From: Clostridia bacterium
GTDB lineage: Bacteria > Bacillota > Clostridia > Christensenellales > Borkfalkiaceae
Direction of reading: 5' to 3'
Assembly (NCBI GenBank): GCA_900767195.1
Contig: CAAFYG010000002.1
Coordinates: 1-27,382, forward strand
Length of the DNA: 27,382 nt
Each line of letters opens with the position of its first letter. The first letter of the stretch is position 1. Below are positions 7,644 through 15,513 of the stretch, one piece after another. A program made the translations under genes and the position numbers. Under the pieces are notes generated by a model. The model was not told where the DNA came from. It saw only the letters and a list, made by a program, of their open reading frames with translations, and did not search any database.

Positions 7644-10448
7644 ATGAAACTCAAAAAACTTGCAGGAATCTGTTGTCTTCTTGCCGCGGGAACGGGCTGC
7701 GCGATTTTCGGCGCATGCGCCGGATCGGGAAACAAGCCGGATGACGGAGGGAAAACGCCTTCGCGTATTACGTCCGACTGGGAAACTATGCCGGAAAATA
7801 CGAACGAAAACCTGAAATACTTCGGGTATTTCCACAGCGACGGATTCCGGTCGCAAGGCTCGTATATAGACGAGATCGTTGCGCTGGAAAATTCCAACGT
7901 GCTGATGATTAACTCTTGCTTCGATAATTCGAAGGCGGCGGAATGGCTTGCGAAAGCCAAGTCGGTAAATCAGAAAGTGATTTTCTCGGTACACGGCTTG
8001 TTTGAAGGCGGAGAAATAAAAAAAGCCAACAGCGCAACGTTGCTCGATGATTACGAGCAGACGCTTTCCGGATTAAAAGCTGCCTTGCAAAGCTATATCG
8101 ACGACGGTACGCTATTGGGATTCTATTTCGACGAGCCGGCATGGAACGGACTGAAAGAGACCGATTTCCGCACCGTTACCAAATGGATCAGGGATAATAT
8201 ACCTTCGATTAAGGTGATCACTACGATGACAACCAGCGATATAGGAATGTCGAAAACGGAAAATTATCCGGAAATTAACGCTTCGTATAACGAGTATTGC
8301 ACCGACGTGATGTATGATTATTACGGAAAATGGAACGATGAAACCCGCCTTACGTATCTTGAAAAATTGAAGAGTAAGGCTACCAACGAGCAATGGATAT
8401 GGGGCTGCGCAACGGGTTTTGCAGACAATGCGGAGCAAACCGACGAATTGTATAACGCGATTCGCGGGATGTATACCGAAGCAATTCAGGAGGAACGCTA
8501 TGCCGGCATCGTAAGTTTCTCTTATGCCGACGGATTGGAAGGCGATTGGGGATACGGCTTACATACGTTTCTGAATGACGACAGCGAATATTACGATCTG
8601 GACCTGAGAAAACTGTACACGGACATCGGCCGCGCAGTTATCGGAGAAAAACCTTATGATTATTCTTCGATGATCAATCTCACTTTGGTGGCGCCCTCCG
8701 AAATTTATGAGTTGGGCGAAAAAGTCGATTTGCCTGCTGCGGGAGCGGTGGACGGCTACGGCAACGAGCTTTCCGTATCGTATAAAATCGTGTCCCCTTC
8801 GGGCGAGGAATTGCCGGCGCAACCGTTTACGGCAACGGAAAGCGGTAAATACGAGGTGACCGTGACCGTTGAGAAAAACGGAAAAACCGTGAAGAAACAG
8901 TGTTACGTTTCCGTTCGGCGGAAAGGCGAAATCAGCACGTTTGACGACAAGGCGAATCTTGCGGACGCCGGCGGAACGGATGCCGATACGTGGTGCTGGC
9001 CGAGACAAATCGATCATACGTTCTACCGCACGGGCGGCGGATCGCTGAAAGTAACGCCGCACGTGAAAGACGGTACGTGGCCGCGCATTATATTCGAACG
9101 AAACGGCTATCAACTGTGGGATCTTTCGAATGCGGGGGAAGTGTCTATGTGGGTATACAACACTTCGGATACGCCGATCGAAGGATTTTCTCTGATGGTG
9201 AGCGACGAGAATCTGGACGCTAAGCAAACCGTTTATTCGACCGTTACGTTGCCTTCGAAACAGTGGACGGAAGTGAAAATAAGCGTGGACGCGATTAAAG
9301 CCGCGAAACCTACGCTGGATCTTACGAAAGCGACCGTATTTTACGGCAATTCCGCATCGGATTACAAAAACAGAGCCGCATTCTATATCGACGACGTAAC
9401 CATTTCGGAAAAAGAGGAAGAGATTCCGGGGACTATCAGAAGTTTTGAAACAGACGCGGAGTTGAGCACGATCGGCGACAACGCCGATGATATATGGACG
9501 TGGCCCGTTTCGATCAGCGAAGAACAGGCGCGCACAGGCAAGAAGTCTTTGAAAATCACCGTTCGGCGTGACGGCGGAAAGTGGCCGAACGTGGTGTTTA
9601 AAAAGGACGCGACGACGGAAAGATTCGATATTACCAAATGTAACTATATCTCGTTTTACGTGTATCTCGATTCCGATTCGAGCGAAGCGATTACTACGTT
9701 CGGATTGAAAATCAATAACGGAGAAGGCGTGAATCAAATGTCCAAAATCGTGAATCTGCCCGCAAGAACGTGGACGGAAGTGAAAATCACGAAAGCGGAA
9801 ATTCTTGCGGCGGCGGCAGGGATCGATCAGACGCAGGTGAAAATTTCATACGCGAATTTCGGCAGCGATTATCCCGCGGATAAATCGAATTTCTATATCG
9901 ACGATTTCGAATTTGTCGAATCCGAACAAACGCAGGAGATTAAAAACGTTCTCGATTTCGAATCGGACGGTGACGTTGCGAAAATAGGGAATAATGCCGA
10001 CGACGTATGGACGTGGCCTGTTTCGATCAGCGAAGAGCAGGCGCACTCGGGGAAGAAGTCTTTGAAAATCGCCGTTCGTTCGGATGGTGGCGTATGGCCG
10101 AACGTGGTGTTTAAAAAGGACGCGACGACGACGCTCTGGAATCTTACGAACATCGAAAAAATTTCCGTGTGGGTATATTTCGATTCCGATAACGATATGG
10201 AAACGTTTGCCTGGAAAATCTGCAATGATAACGGCTCCGGAGGCGAAGCGAATACGGTTACGAAAACCGTAACGCTTAAAGCGCGCGAGTGGACGGAAAT
10301 TACGATAACGCACGCTGAAATCGAAGCGCTCGCTCAGGGGACAAATCTTGATTTGACGAATGCGTACGTGAAAATCGGGCAGTGCGGCGGAACGTATACC
10401 GATCGCTCGAATTTCTACATCGATGATTTTACGGCAACGGAAAAGTAA
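7644..10448 (+). CDS. Secreted lipoprotein: glycosidase-like barrel with three carbohydrate-binding-like repeats
   Basis: 934 residues. The N-terminus has a lipoprotein-like signal, with Cys19 or Cys25 as the anchor. Residues about 50-340 look like a TIM-barrel glycoside-hydrolase-like domain, with GFYFDEP at 159-165 (Asp163/Glu164 are candidate catalytic acids). A short beta domain follows (about 350-427, Ig-like). Then come three repeats of about 171 residues (428-592, 594-760, 766-934), each with W-rich starts and the ending FYIDDxxxxE. They resemble jelly-roll carbohydrate-binding modules. Repeats 2 and 3 are very similar even in DNA. An AGGAGG site lies seven bases before the ATG. It sits after the importer and before a cytoplasmic relative, so it probably acts on a glycan outside the cell. 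I cannot place the barrel in a named family. Confidence 0.75.
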   Translation: MKLKKLAGICCLLAAGTGCAIFGACAGSGNKPDDGGKTPSRITSDWETMPENTNENLKYFGYFHSDGFRSQGSYIDEIVALENSNVLMINSCFDNSKAAEWLAKAKSVNQKVIFSVHGLFEGGEIKKANSATLLDDYEQTLSGLKAALQSYIDDGTLLGFYFDEPAWNGLKETDFRTVTKWIRDNIPSIKVITTMTTSDIGMSKTENYPEINASYNEYCTDVMYDYYGKWNDETRLTYLEKLKSKATNEQWIWGCATGFADNAEQTDELYNAIRGMYTEAIQEERYAGIVSFSYADGLEGDWGYGLHTFLNDDSEYYDLDLRKLYTDIGRAVIGEKPYDYSSMINLTLVAPSEIYELGEKVDLPAAGAVDGYGNELSVSYKIVSPSGEELPAQPFTATESGKYEVTVTVEKNGKTVKKQCYVSVRRKGEISTFDDKANLADAGGTDADTWCWPRQIDHTFYRTGGGSLKVTPHVKDGTWPRIIFERNGYQLWDLSNAGEVSMWVYNTSDTPIEGFSLMVSDENLDAKQTVYSTVTLPSKQWTEVKISVDAIKAAKPTLDLTKATVFYGNSASDYKNRAAFYIDDVTISEKEEEIPGTIRSFETDAELSTIGDNADDIWTWPVSISEEQARTGKKSLKITVRRDGGKWPNVVFKKDATTERFDITKCNYISFYVYLDSDSSEAITTFGLKINNGEGVNQMSKIVNLPARTWTEVKITKAEILAAAAGIDQTQVKISYANFGSDYPADKSNFYIDDFEFVESEQTQEIKNVLDFESDGDVAKIGNNADDVWTWPVSISEEQAHSGKKSLKIAVRSDGGVWPNVVFKKDATTTLWNLTNIEKISVWVYFDSDNDMETFAWKICNDNGSGGEANTVTKTVTLKAREWTEITITHAEIEALAQGTNLDLTNAYVKIGQCGGTYTDRSNFYIDDFTATEK
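9495..10130 (+). repeat. In-frame DNA duplication of binding repeats 2 and 3
   Basis: Bases 9495-9617 and 10008-10130 align without gaps at an offset of 513 bases (171 codons), with 17 mismatches in 123 positions by my count. The first repeat (8925 onward) shares the protein pattern but much less DNA identity. This indicates a recent duplication or gene conversion inside the gene. Confidence 0.85.
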
Positions 10449-10464
10449 GGCAAGAAAAAGAAGT

Positions 10465-11397
10465 ATGGACAGAACTTTATTCGGGATATTTCACACGGCA
10501 TACGAACGATCGGGAGAGTTTTTTTTCCGCGCGGCGGCATCCGATTATCTGAATGTGTTTATCGTGGAGGCGGATTATAAAAGCGAACAATTCGCCGTTA
10601 CGATGAACGAATTAAAAAAGCATAAAGATAAATTTGCGTTTGTCGCCATAGGAAATCTCGCCTTTTCCGTGCGTAACAACGTATGTGTGGCGGACGAGGG
10701 CGAAGAGCAGTCGGCTTTTCGCCCCGAAGCCGTATTTTTAAGCGATTATCGCGCTCGGACAGACGAGATGATCGAGTATCTGAAAAAGCACGGTTGGTAC
10801 GAAAGCGTGGCAGGCTTTTATATGGACGAGCCGTTGCTTTGGAATATTAAACGGGAATGGCTGAAAGATTTTACAAAATATATCCGGACACAAGCTGCGC
10901 CCGATAAAAGAATTTTTATTTGCTTTTCGGTGGCGGGGGTTGCTCCGGAGTACTGGACGATTAACGATATTCAGCCGATTACGCCCGATTGCGCGCAGTA
11001 TATTACCGACGTGGCGTTTGACATGTATCATCAATGGAATTCCGATTATCGGGAAATTCTGAAACTGATGAAAAAGAGGACCGGGAACAGAAAGGATCTG
11101 AAAATCTGGATGATTCCATGCACCATGAATTACCACGGCGATAAAACGGAAGAGCATTGCCTGGAGCATCTGGAAAATTGTTACCGGGTTTTGAAAGAGG
11201 AAAAAACTGCGGGCGGGCTGATGTGCTTTACGTATTATACGTTTACGGCGGAAGAAGAAGCGCTCGGCAATATCGGGCTTGACAAATTGTGCAATCCGGT
11301 ATATAATTACAAGTGGGATAGGTTGGCGGAGCGCGTACGCGAAATCGGCAGAGAGATCGTAAGCGGAAAATTCGACGCGGAACGCCGAAAAAATTAA
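10465..11397 (+). CDS. Cytoplasmic glycosidase-like protein related to the preceding barrel
   Basis: 310 residues, no signal peptide and no binding repeats. It shares with the upstream lipoprotein the pattern of the barrel: GFYMDEP (Asp121/Glu122), then a helix ending in an IxT/F strand, then DVAFDMYHQWN versus DVMYDYYGKWN, and a late CFTYYTF versus SFSYADG. It is therefore a probable intracellular paralog acting on imported pieces of the same glycan. The ATG at 10465 follows a weak AAGAAAAAGAAG site and lies 16 bases after the previous stop. The longer reading upstream would overlap the previous gene. Catalytic activity is inferred, not shown. Confidence 0.7.
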   Translation: MDRTLFGIFHTAYERSGEFFFRAAASDYLNVFIVEADYKSEQFAVTMNELKKHKDKFAFVAIGNLAFSVRNNVCVADEGEEQSAFRPEAVFLSDYRARTDEMIEYLKKHGWYESVAGFYMDEPLLWNIKREWLKDFTKYIRTQAAPDKRIFICFSVAGVAPEYWTINDIQPITPDCAQYITDVAFDMYHQWNSDYREILKLMKKRTGNRKDLKIWMIPCTMNYHGDKTEEHCLEHLENCYRVLKEEKTAGGLMCFTYYTFTAEEEALGNIGLDKLCNPVYNYKWDRLAERVREIGREIVSGKFDAERRKN

Positions 11398-11442
11398 GGC
11401 AATATTTCGCGGAAAACAGCGGTATTGAAAGGAAGAAGTATT

Positions 11443-13575
11443 ATGAAAATGAATTTTCATGGTTTGCAGTTCGAGCGAATCGGAAATAAAATTTATCTTG
11501 TGAATTTTTGCGGGTTTGCGGGCTGTCAGGATCCGGGAAAGAAAGAATTATTCGATTTTTGCGAAATTCAGATCGCCGGGCAGAATCATGCCGAACATGC
11601 GGGGGCAAAGCAGCTGCATTCCAGCGAAACCGCTAAATTGAAGTATATTTCGTATGCGGAAACCGAAAATATGCTTGAAATCGTGCAAAGCGACGATCTT
11701 GTAAGCGTTACCACGCATTTTGAAGCATATCCCGATTGCAGAACGTTGCGCATGTGGAACACGGTGAATAATCTTACCGATAAGCCGCTGATCATCGAAC
11801 ATATCTCTTCGTTTGTGCTGTACGGTCTTTGCGATCGGGGGACGGACGGCGTAAGAAACATGTATCTGCATCGTTTTTATAACAGCTGGCACGTGGAATG
11901 TCAGCCTGTGCGGCTGAGCTTTTATCAGCTGGGACTGTTCAACGGGAACGGGCGGAGCATGAAGAGAATCGTCGGCTCGAACACGGGGAGTTGGTCTACG
12001 AAGGAACAGCTGCCGCAGGCGATTATCGAGGACGAAGAAAAAAAGCGGTTTTTATTCTTTCAGATCGAATCGAACAATAGCTGGTATTATGAGATAGGCG
12101 ATACGAATAAGCTGATTTATATGAATCTCGGCGGTCCGAACGCTCAGGAAAATCAATGGAGCCGGAGGCTGGAGCCGAACGGCGGAGAATTTTCGACGGT
12201 ACCCGTTGCCGTTGTTACGGGGAGCGGCATCAACGACGTTGTGGCGGAAATGACAAAATATCGCCGGCATATCATAAGACAATGCGCTCCGGATAAAAAA
12301 CTTCCCACGATTTTTAACGAGTATATGCACCTTTCGTGGGATAGCCCGAACGAAGCGCGCACGGCGATCGTAGCGCCTTCGGTGGCCGGACTCGGGGTAA
12401 AGTACTACGTGATCGACTGCGGGTGGCACGACGAATGCGAAGTGCAGGATATTTATCGTATGTGCGGAGAGTGGCGTCCTTCGAAAAAGAGGTTTCCTTC
12501 CGGCTTGAAAAAAACAATCGATATGATTCACGCGTGCGGCATGAAAGCCGGCGTATGGCTGGAACCCGAAATTATCGGCGTAGACTGCGAGAAAATGGAA
12601 GCATACTACGGCGACGAGTGCTTTATGCGCAGAAACGGAGAGAAAATCGTTGCGGGAAGCAGAAAATTTCTTGATTTCCGAAATAAAAAAGTGTGCGATT
12701 ATCTTTCGAAAACCGTGGATATGCTTGTTCGCGACGGGGTGGATTATATCAAATTCGACTATAATCAGGACGTAGGCGCGGGGACGGAAAAAGACGCGAT
12801 TTCGCTTGGCGACGGTCTTACGAGAAATGCGGCGGCTTACTTCGACTGGGTGAAATCGGTGATGGATAAATACCCGGCTTTAATCATCGAGGCGTGTTCC
12901 AGCGGGGGGCAGAGAATGGATTATAAAACGCTTTCTCTGCATCCGATCGTTTCCACTTCCGATCAGACGGATTACAGAAAATATCCGCACATCGCGGCAA
13001 ATATACTCTCCGCCGTATTGCCGGAACAAGCGGCGGTATGGAGCTATCCCGTAGATTCGCCGTTTGAAATTAATGCTCAGAAAGATGAAACGCCCGAAAG
13101 CGCGAATGCCCGGATAGGGGATGAACAAGTGATCATGAATATGGTGAATGCCATGTTGGGACGTATGCATCTTGCAAGCGCGGTGCATCTGTTGGACGAT
13201 AGAAAACGCAGTCTGATTAAAGAAGGCATACGCTGTTTTGATTCTTTGTCTGCCGTTAAAAAAACTGCCGTCCCGTATTTTCCGCTCGGATTCGATAATT
13301 TTTACAGCGACTGCGCGGCGGCGGGACTTGTGGTAAAAAATGCGCTGTATCTTGCGGTGTGGAATCTAAACGGAAATCATGAGATTTGCGTACCCGTTCC
13401 GGAATACAAAGTGAAAAATTTGCGGCAGATTTATCCCTCCGCCGAAAGTGAGCCGATCGGCAAAAACGGCGAACGCGCAACTTTTTTTGCGAAAGAGCAT
13501 CTTCTGAAATTTACGTTGCCGTCGGGGTATACGGCACGATTTTTCGTGGCGGATCTGCAAACAAAAGGAAGGTAA
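11443..13575 (+). CDS. GH36 alpha-galactosidase-type glycoside hydrolase
   Basis: 710 residues with the plan of GH36: an N-terminal beta domain, a catalytic barrel from about residue 290, and a C-terminal beta domain. Visible motifs are YYVIDCGWHDE, GVWLEPEIIG, VDYIKFDYNQD (Asp439, nucleophile by family analogy) and EACSSGGQRMD (Asp493, acid/base). SDQTDYRKYP follows, as in the family. There is no signal peptide, so it acts in the cytoplasm, cleaving alpha-galactose or alpha-GalNAc from imported sugars. The CSSGGQRMD variant differs from the common CSGGGGRFD, so the exact substrate is open. The ATG at 11443 has GGAAGAAG ahead of it. It is the last gene of the operon, ended by the hairpin at 13653. 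Confidence 0.85.
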   Translation: MKMNFHGLQFERIGNKIYLVNFCGFAGCQDPGKKELFDFCEIQIAGQNHAEHAGAKQLHSSETAKLKYISYAETENMLEIVQSDDLVSVTTHFEAYPDCRTLRMWNTVNNLTDKPLIIEHISSFVLYGLCDRGTDGVRNMYLHRFYNSWHVECQPVRLSFYQLGLFNGNGRSMKRIVGSNTGSWSTKEQLPQAIIEDEEKKRFLFFQIESNNSWYYEIGDTNKLIYMNLGGPNAQENQWSRRLEPNGGEFSTVPVAVVTGSGINDVVAEMTKYRRHIIRQCAPDKKLPTIFNEYMHLSWDSPNEARTAIVAPSVAGLGVKYYVIDCGWHDECEVQDIYRMCGEWRPSKKRFPSGLKKTIDMIHACGMKAGVWLEPEIIGVDCEKMEAYYGDECFMRRNGEKIVAGSRKFLDFRNKKVCDYLSKTVDMLVRDGVDYIKFDYNQDVGAGTEKDAISLGDGLTRNAAAYFDWVKSVMDKYPALIIEACSSGGQRMDYKTLSLHPIVSTSDQTDYRKYPHIAANILSAVLPEQAAVWSYPVDSPFEINAQKDETPESANARIGDEQVIMNMVNAMLGRMHLASAVHLLDDRKRSLIKEGIRCFDSLSAVKKTAVPYFPLGFDNFYSDCAAAGLVVKNALYLAVWNLNGNHEICVPVPEYKVKNLRQIYPSAESEPIGKNGERATFFAKEHLLKFTLPSGYTARFFVADLQTKGR

Positions 13576-13652
13576 ACAATGCGTTGCCGGTATTATGCCG
13601 GAAAAAGACGCGCTTGTGCGTTGTCTGCCGGCAAGCGCTACGCCCGAAAATG

Positions 13653-13681
13653 TAAAACCACCCGCAGAGCGGGTGGTTTTA
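13653..13681. terminator. Bidirectional intrinsic terminator
   Basis: A perfect 13-bp stem (13653-13665 with 13669-13681) has an AGA loop and A/T tracts on both sides. It lies between the convergent GH36 and nitrilase-like genes and can serve both. The rest of 13576-13696 holds only a small CCGG inverted repeat. Confidence 0.92.
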
Positions 13682-13696
13682 AAACTATATCGGCGG

Positions 13697-14404
13697 CTAA
13701 TATTTTCCGTGGTTGCGCTTGAAAAAACCGCGCTGCCGCCATTCGACCAAATGATATTCGCCGTTCTTCTCGATATTGTAAAACGATACCGGCATAGGCG
13801 AGGCAAACGCCGTTTCGCCGTCTGCGCCCGCCACGAAAGCGTATCCGTGCGAACATAGTGCGATCGGCGCGCCGTAGATGAATGCCGCCGCCCGCAACAC
13901 CACGTTTTCCGCACTGCCCGCCTGCATCGAAAAAGGACAAAGCACGAAATCGCTGCCGCACAGCGTGAGCGTGCGCAGGGCTTCCGGAAAATACGCGTCT
14001 TCGGCAACGGCTACCCCGATCCGCCCCGCGCTCGTTTCGTATACTTTGAAAAACGCGCCGCAATTCCGCGCGCCGTCGATGGAAGAAAGCGCGTCCGATA
14101 CGCCTAAAATTCTGCCGTTTTCCGCTACAACCGCCGACGAGCGCACCACTCCGCGCGTGGACGTATGATATCCGCACACCACAACGCATTTACACGCCTT
14201 CGAAAGAAGCGCAACGTCTTCAAAATACGCCGTTTCGCCTTTTAATTCGCGCTCGTAGCTCACCGTTACGTCGTCGAACAGCGGGAAAAATATGAGATCG
14301 GCGTCTTCGCCGCCCGTACGCTCCCAGAATTCGGATAGCCGCTCTTTTGTGACAAAGCAGATCTTCAATATCGCCGCGCACCCCCGTTTTTCGTTCTTCT
14401 TCAT
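13697..14404 (-). CDS. Nitrilase-fold protein lacking the catalytic triad
   Basis: 235 residues from the ATG at 14404 (a GTG at 14449 would add 15). The order of strands and the segments DADLIFFP, RIGVAVAEDAYFPEALRTL and GSDFVLCPFSMQ fit the carbon-nitrogen hydrolase (nitrilase) fold. Known members need a Glu-Lys-Cys triad. Here Leu42 replaces the Glu of FPE, no Lys is present around residues 101-107 where it should be, and Ala134 replaces the Cys of the GVxxCYD motif. It is probably a non-catalytic relative with a binding or scaffold role; no partner is evident. No good ribosome site is seen before either start. It is slightly shorter than the usual 260-280 residues. Confidence 0.7.
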   Translation of the reverse strand: MKKNEKRGCAAILKICFVTKERLSEFWERTGGEDADLIFFPLFDDVTVSYERELKGETAYFEDVALLSKACKCVVVCGYHTSTRGVVRSSAVVAENGRILGVSDALSSIDGARNCGAFFKVYETSAGRIGVAVAEDAYFPEALRTLTLCGSDFVLCPFSMQAGSAENVVLRAAAFIYGAPIALCSHGYAFVAGADGETAFASPMPVSFYNIEKNGEYHLVEWRQRGFFKRNHGKY

Positions 14405-14636
14405 TATACGGCGGAGTACAAAAAAAGGTGCGGCTTTTTGCGCGGACACCTTTCGTTTTTTGGCGTTTTATATCGTTCGAAGGGGGTAGTGGGCGATTTT
14501 TCGCGTTTTTTTCCCCGAAAGATAAGCGAAAAGGGGAAGACGAGGTTGGGAGTTCGATTTCACGCTACTCATCGAGTATGAAACTGCCCCTTGATCTTCA
14601 AAAATTTTTTGTCAAAAATATTTAGAAAATCAAAAA

Positions 14637-15018
14637 TGGGCTGCGCCCCTCATCACCTTGCTTCGCAAGGAGCTTCCCCCCGGGGGGAAGCCTCTGAAAG
14701 AGGCTGACAATTTTTGCTGAAGAAAATTTTATAGCTTAAAATTTTCAGCAGGCAAGGGGAAGCCTTGACGAAAGGAAAGGCTTCCCATTTTTGCTGAATT
14801 TTGCGGTAAGCAAAATGATGCAAGGGGAAGGCTATATCAAAGGCAGTAATTAAAATTTTAAACAGCTTGTAACAGTCCGTTATGAAACGGGCGATGCCCG
14901 CCCCGGGGGGAAGGCTTTATCATAGGCATTTATTCAAAATTTCAAACAGTTTGCAACAGCCCGTTACGAAACACCCTGCGGGTGCGTTACGAAACGGGCA
15001 ATGCCCGCCCCGGGGGGG
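14637..15018. repeat. Array of structured intergenic repeats (copy 2)
   Basis: No gene is visible in 14405-15036. The array starts with CCTTGC-TTC-GCAAGG (14656-14670) and a perfect 20-bp palindrome of GCTTCCCCCC and its complement (14672-14691). Then come AGCCTCT-GAA-AGAGGCT (14689-14705), GAAAATTTT/AAAATTTTC (14722-14746), GGGAAGCCTT/AAGGCTTCCC (14757-14786) and ATTTTGC/GCAAAAT (14798-14816), with CACCC/GGGTG near the end. The modules and their order match copy 1. The array lies just past the smpB stop, and I see no tmRNA (ssrA) in it. Confidence 0.8.
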
Positions 15019-15036
15019 GGCTGAAATATAGTTGTT

Positions 15037-15492
15037 TTATACAAACGCTTGCTTGGAGGCGCGGTCGGTTTCGCGCTTTACGTCGCGATCGGCAAGCGTT
15101 TTCTTCTTATCGTATGTGTGCTTGCCTTTGCAAAGAGCCACTTCCATCTTCACCAGCGAATCTTTGAAATACATTTTCAGCGGTACAAGCGTGTAGCCTT
15201 GCCGATTGATCTTTCCCGCGATCTTCGCAAGCTCGCTCTTGTGCATTAGTAGCGTGCGATCCCGCCGCGTGTTCTTTGTGGAAAACGCGTCCGACTTATC
15301 GTACAGCGCGATGTGCATGTTCTTTACCACCGCTTTGTTTCCGCTCTCTATCCGGCAAAAGCTGTCGTTCATGTTCACCGCGCCGCTGCGCACCGATTTG
15401 ATTTCGTTGCCTTCAAGCACGATGCCCGCTTCGTATTTATCTTCGATGAAATATTCAAACCCTGCCGTTTTATTTACTGCGATGATTTTCAT
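15037..15492 (-). CDS. smpB: SsrA-binding protein SmpB
   Basis: 151 residues, normal length. It binds tmRNA and delivers it to stalled ribosomes for trans-translation. Family features are EAGIVLEGNEIKSVRSGAVNMND near the start, KYEAG, RRDRTLLMHKSELAKIAGK, GYTLVPLKMYF and the basic C-terminal tail GKHTYDKKKTLADRDVKRE. It starts 21 bases after the rnr stop with an AAGGAGG site, so it is in the same operon. The tmRNA gene that often follows smpB in Firmicutes is not here. Confidence 0.97.
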   Translation of the reverse strand: MKIIAVNKTAGFEYFIEDKYEAGIVLEGNEIKSVRSGAVNMNDSFCRIESGNKAVVKNMHIALYDKSDAFSTKNTRRDRTLLMHKSELAKIAGKINRQGYTLVPLKMYFKDSLVKMEVALCKGKHTYDKKKTLADRDVKRETDRASKQAFV

Positions 15493-15513
15493 TTTGTCGT
15501 CCTCCTTTTTTCG

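Noticed and set aside
8559..9737. 392-codon open frame on the minus strand
   Set aside because: It lies opposite the lipoprotein gene and its product is rich in Arg, Phe, His and Ile, the usual mirror of GC-biased codons; no ribosome site or family features.
14389..14410. TATAAT overlapping the nitrilase-like ATG as a promoter
   Set aside because: The hexamer shares bases with the start codon and no -35 box is found at the right distance, so it could not produce an mRNA with that start.
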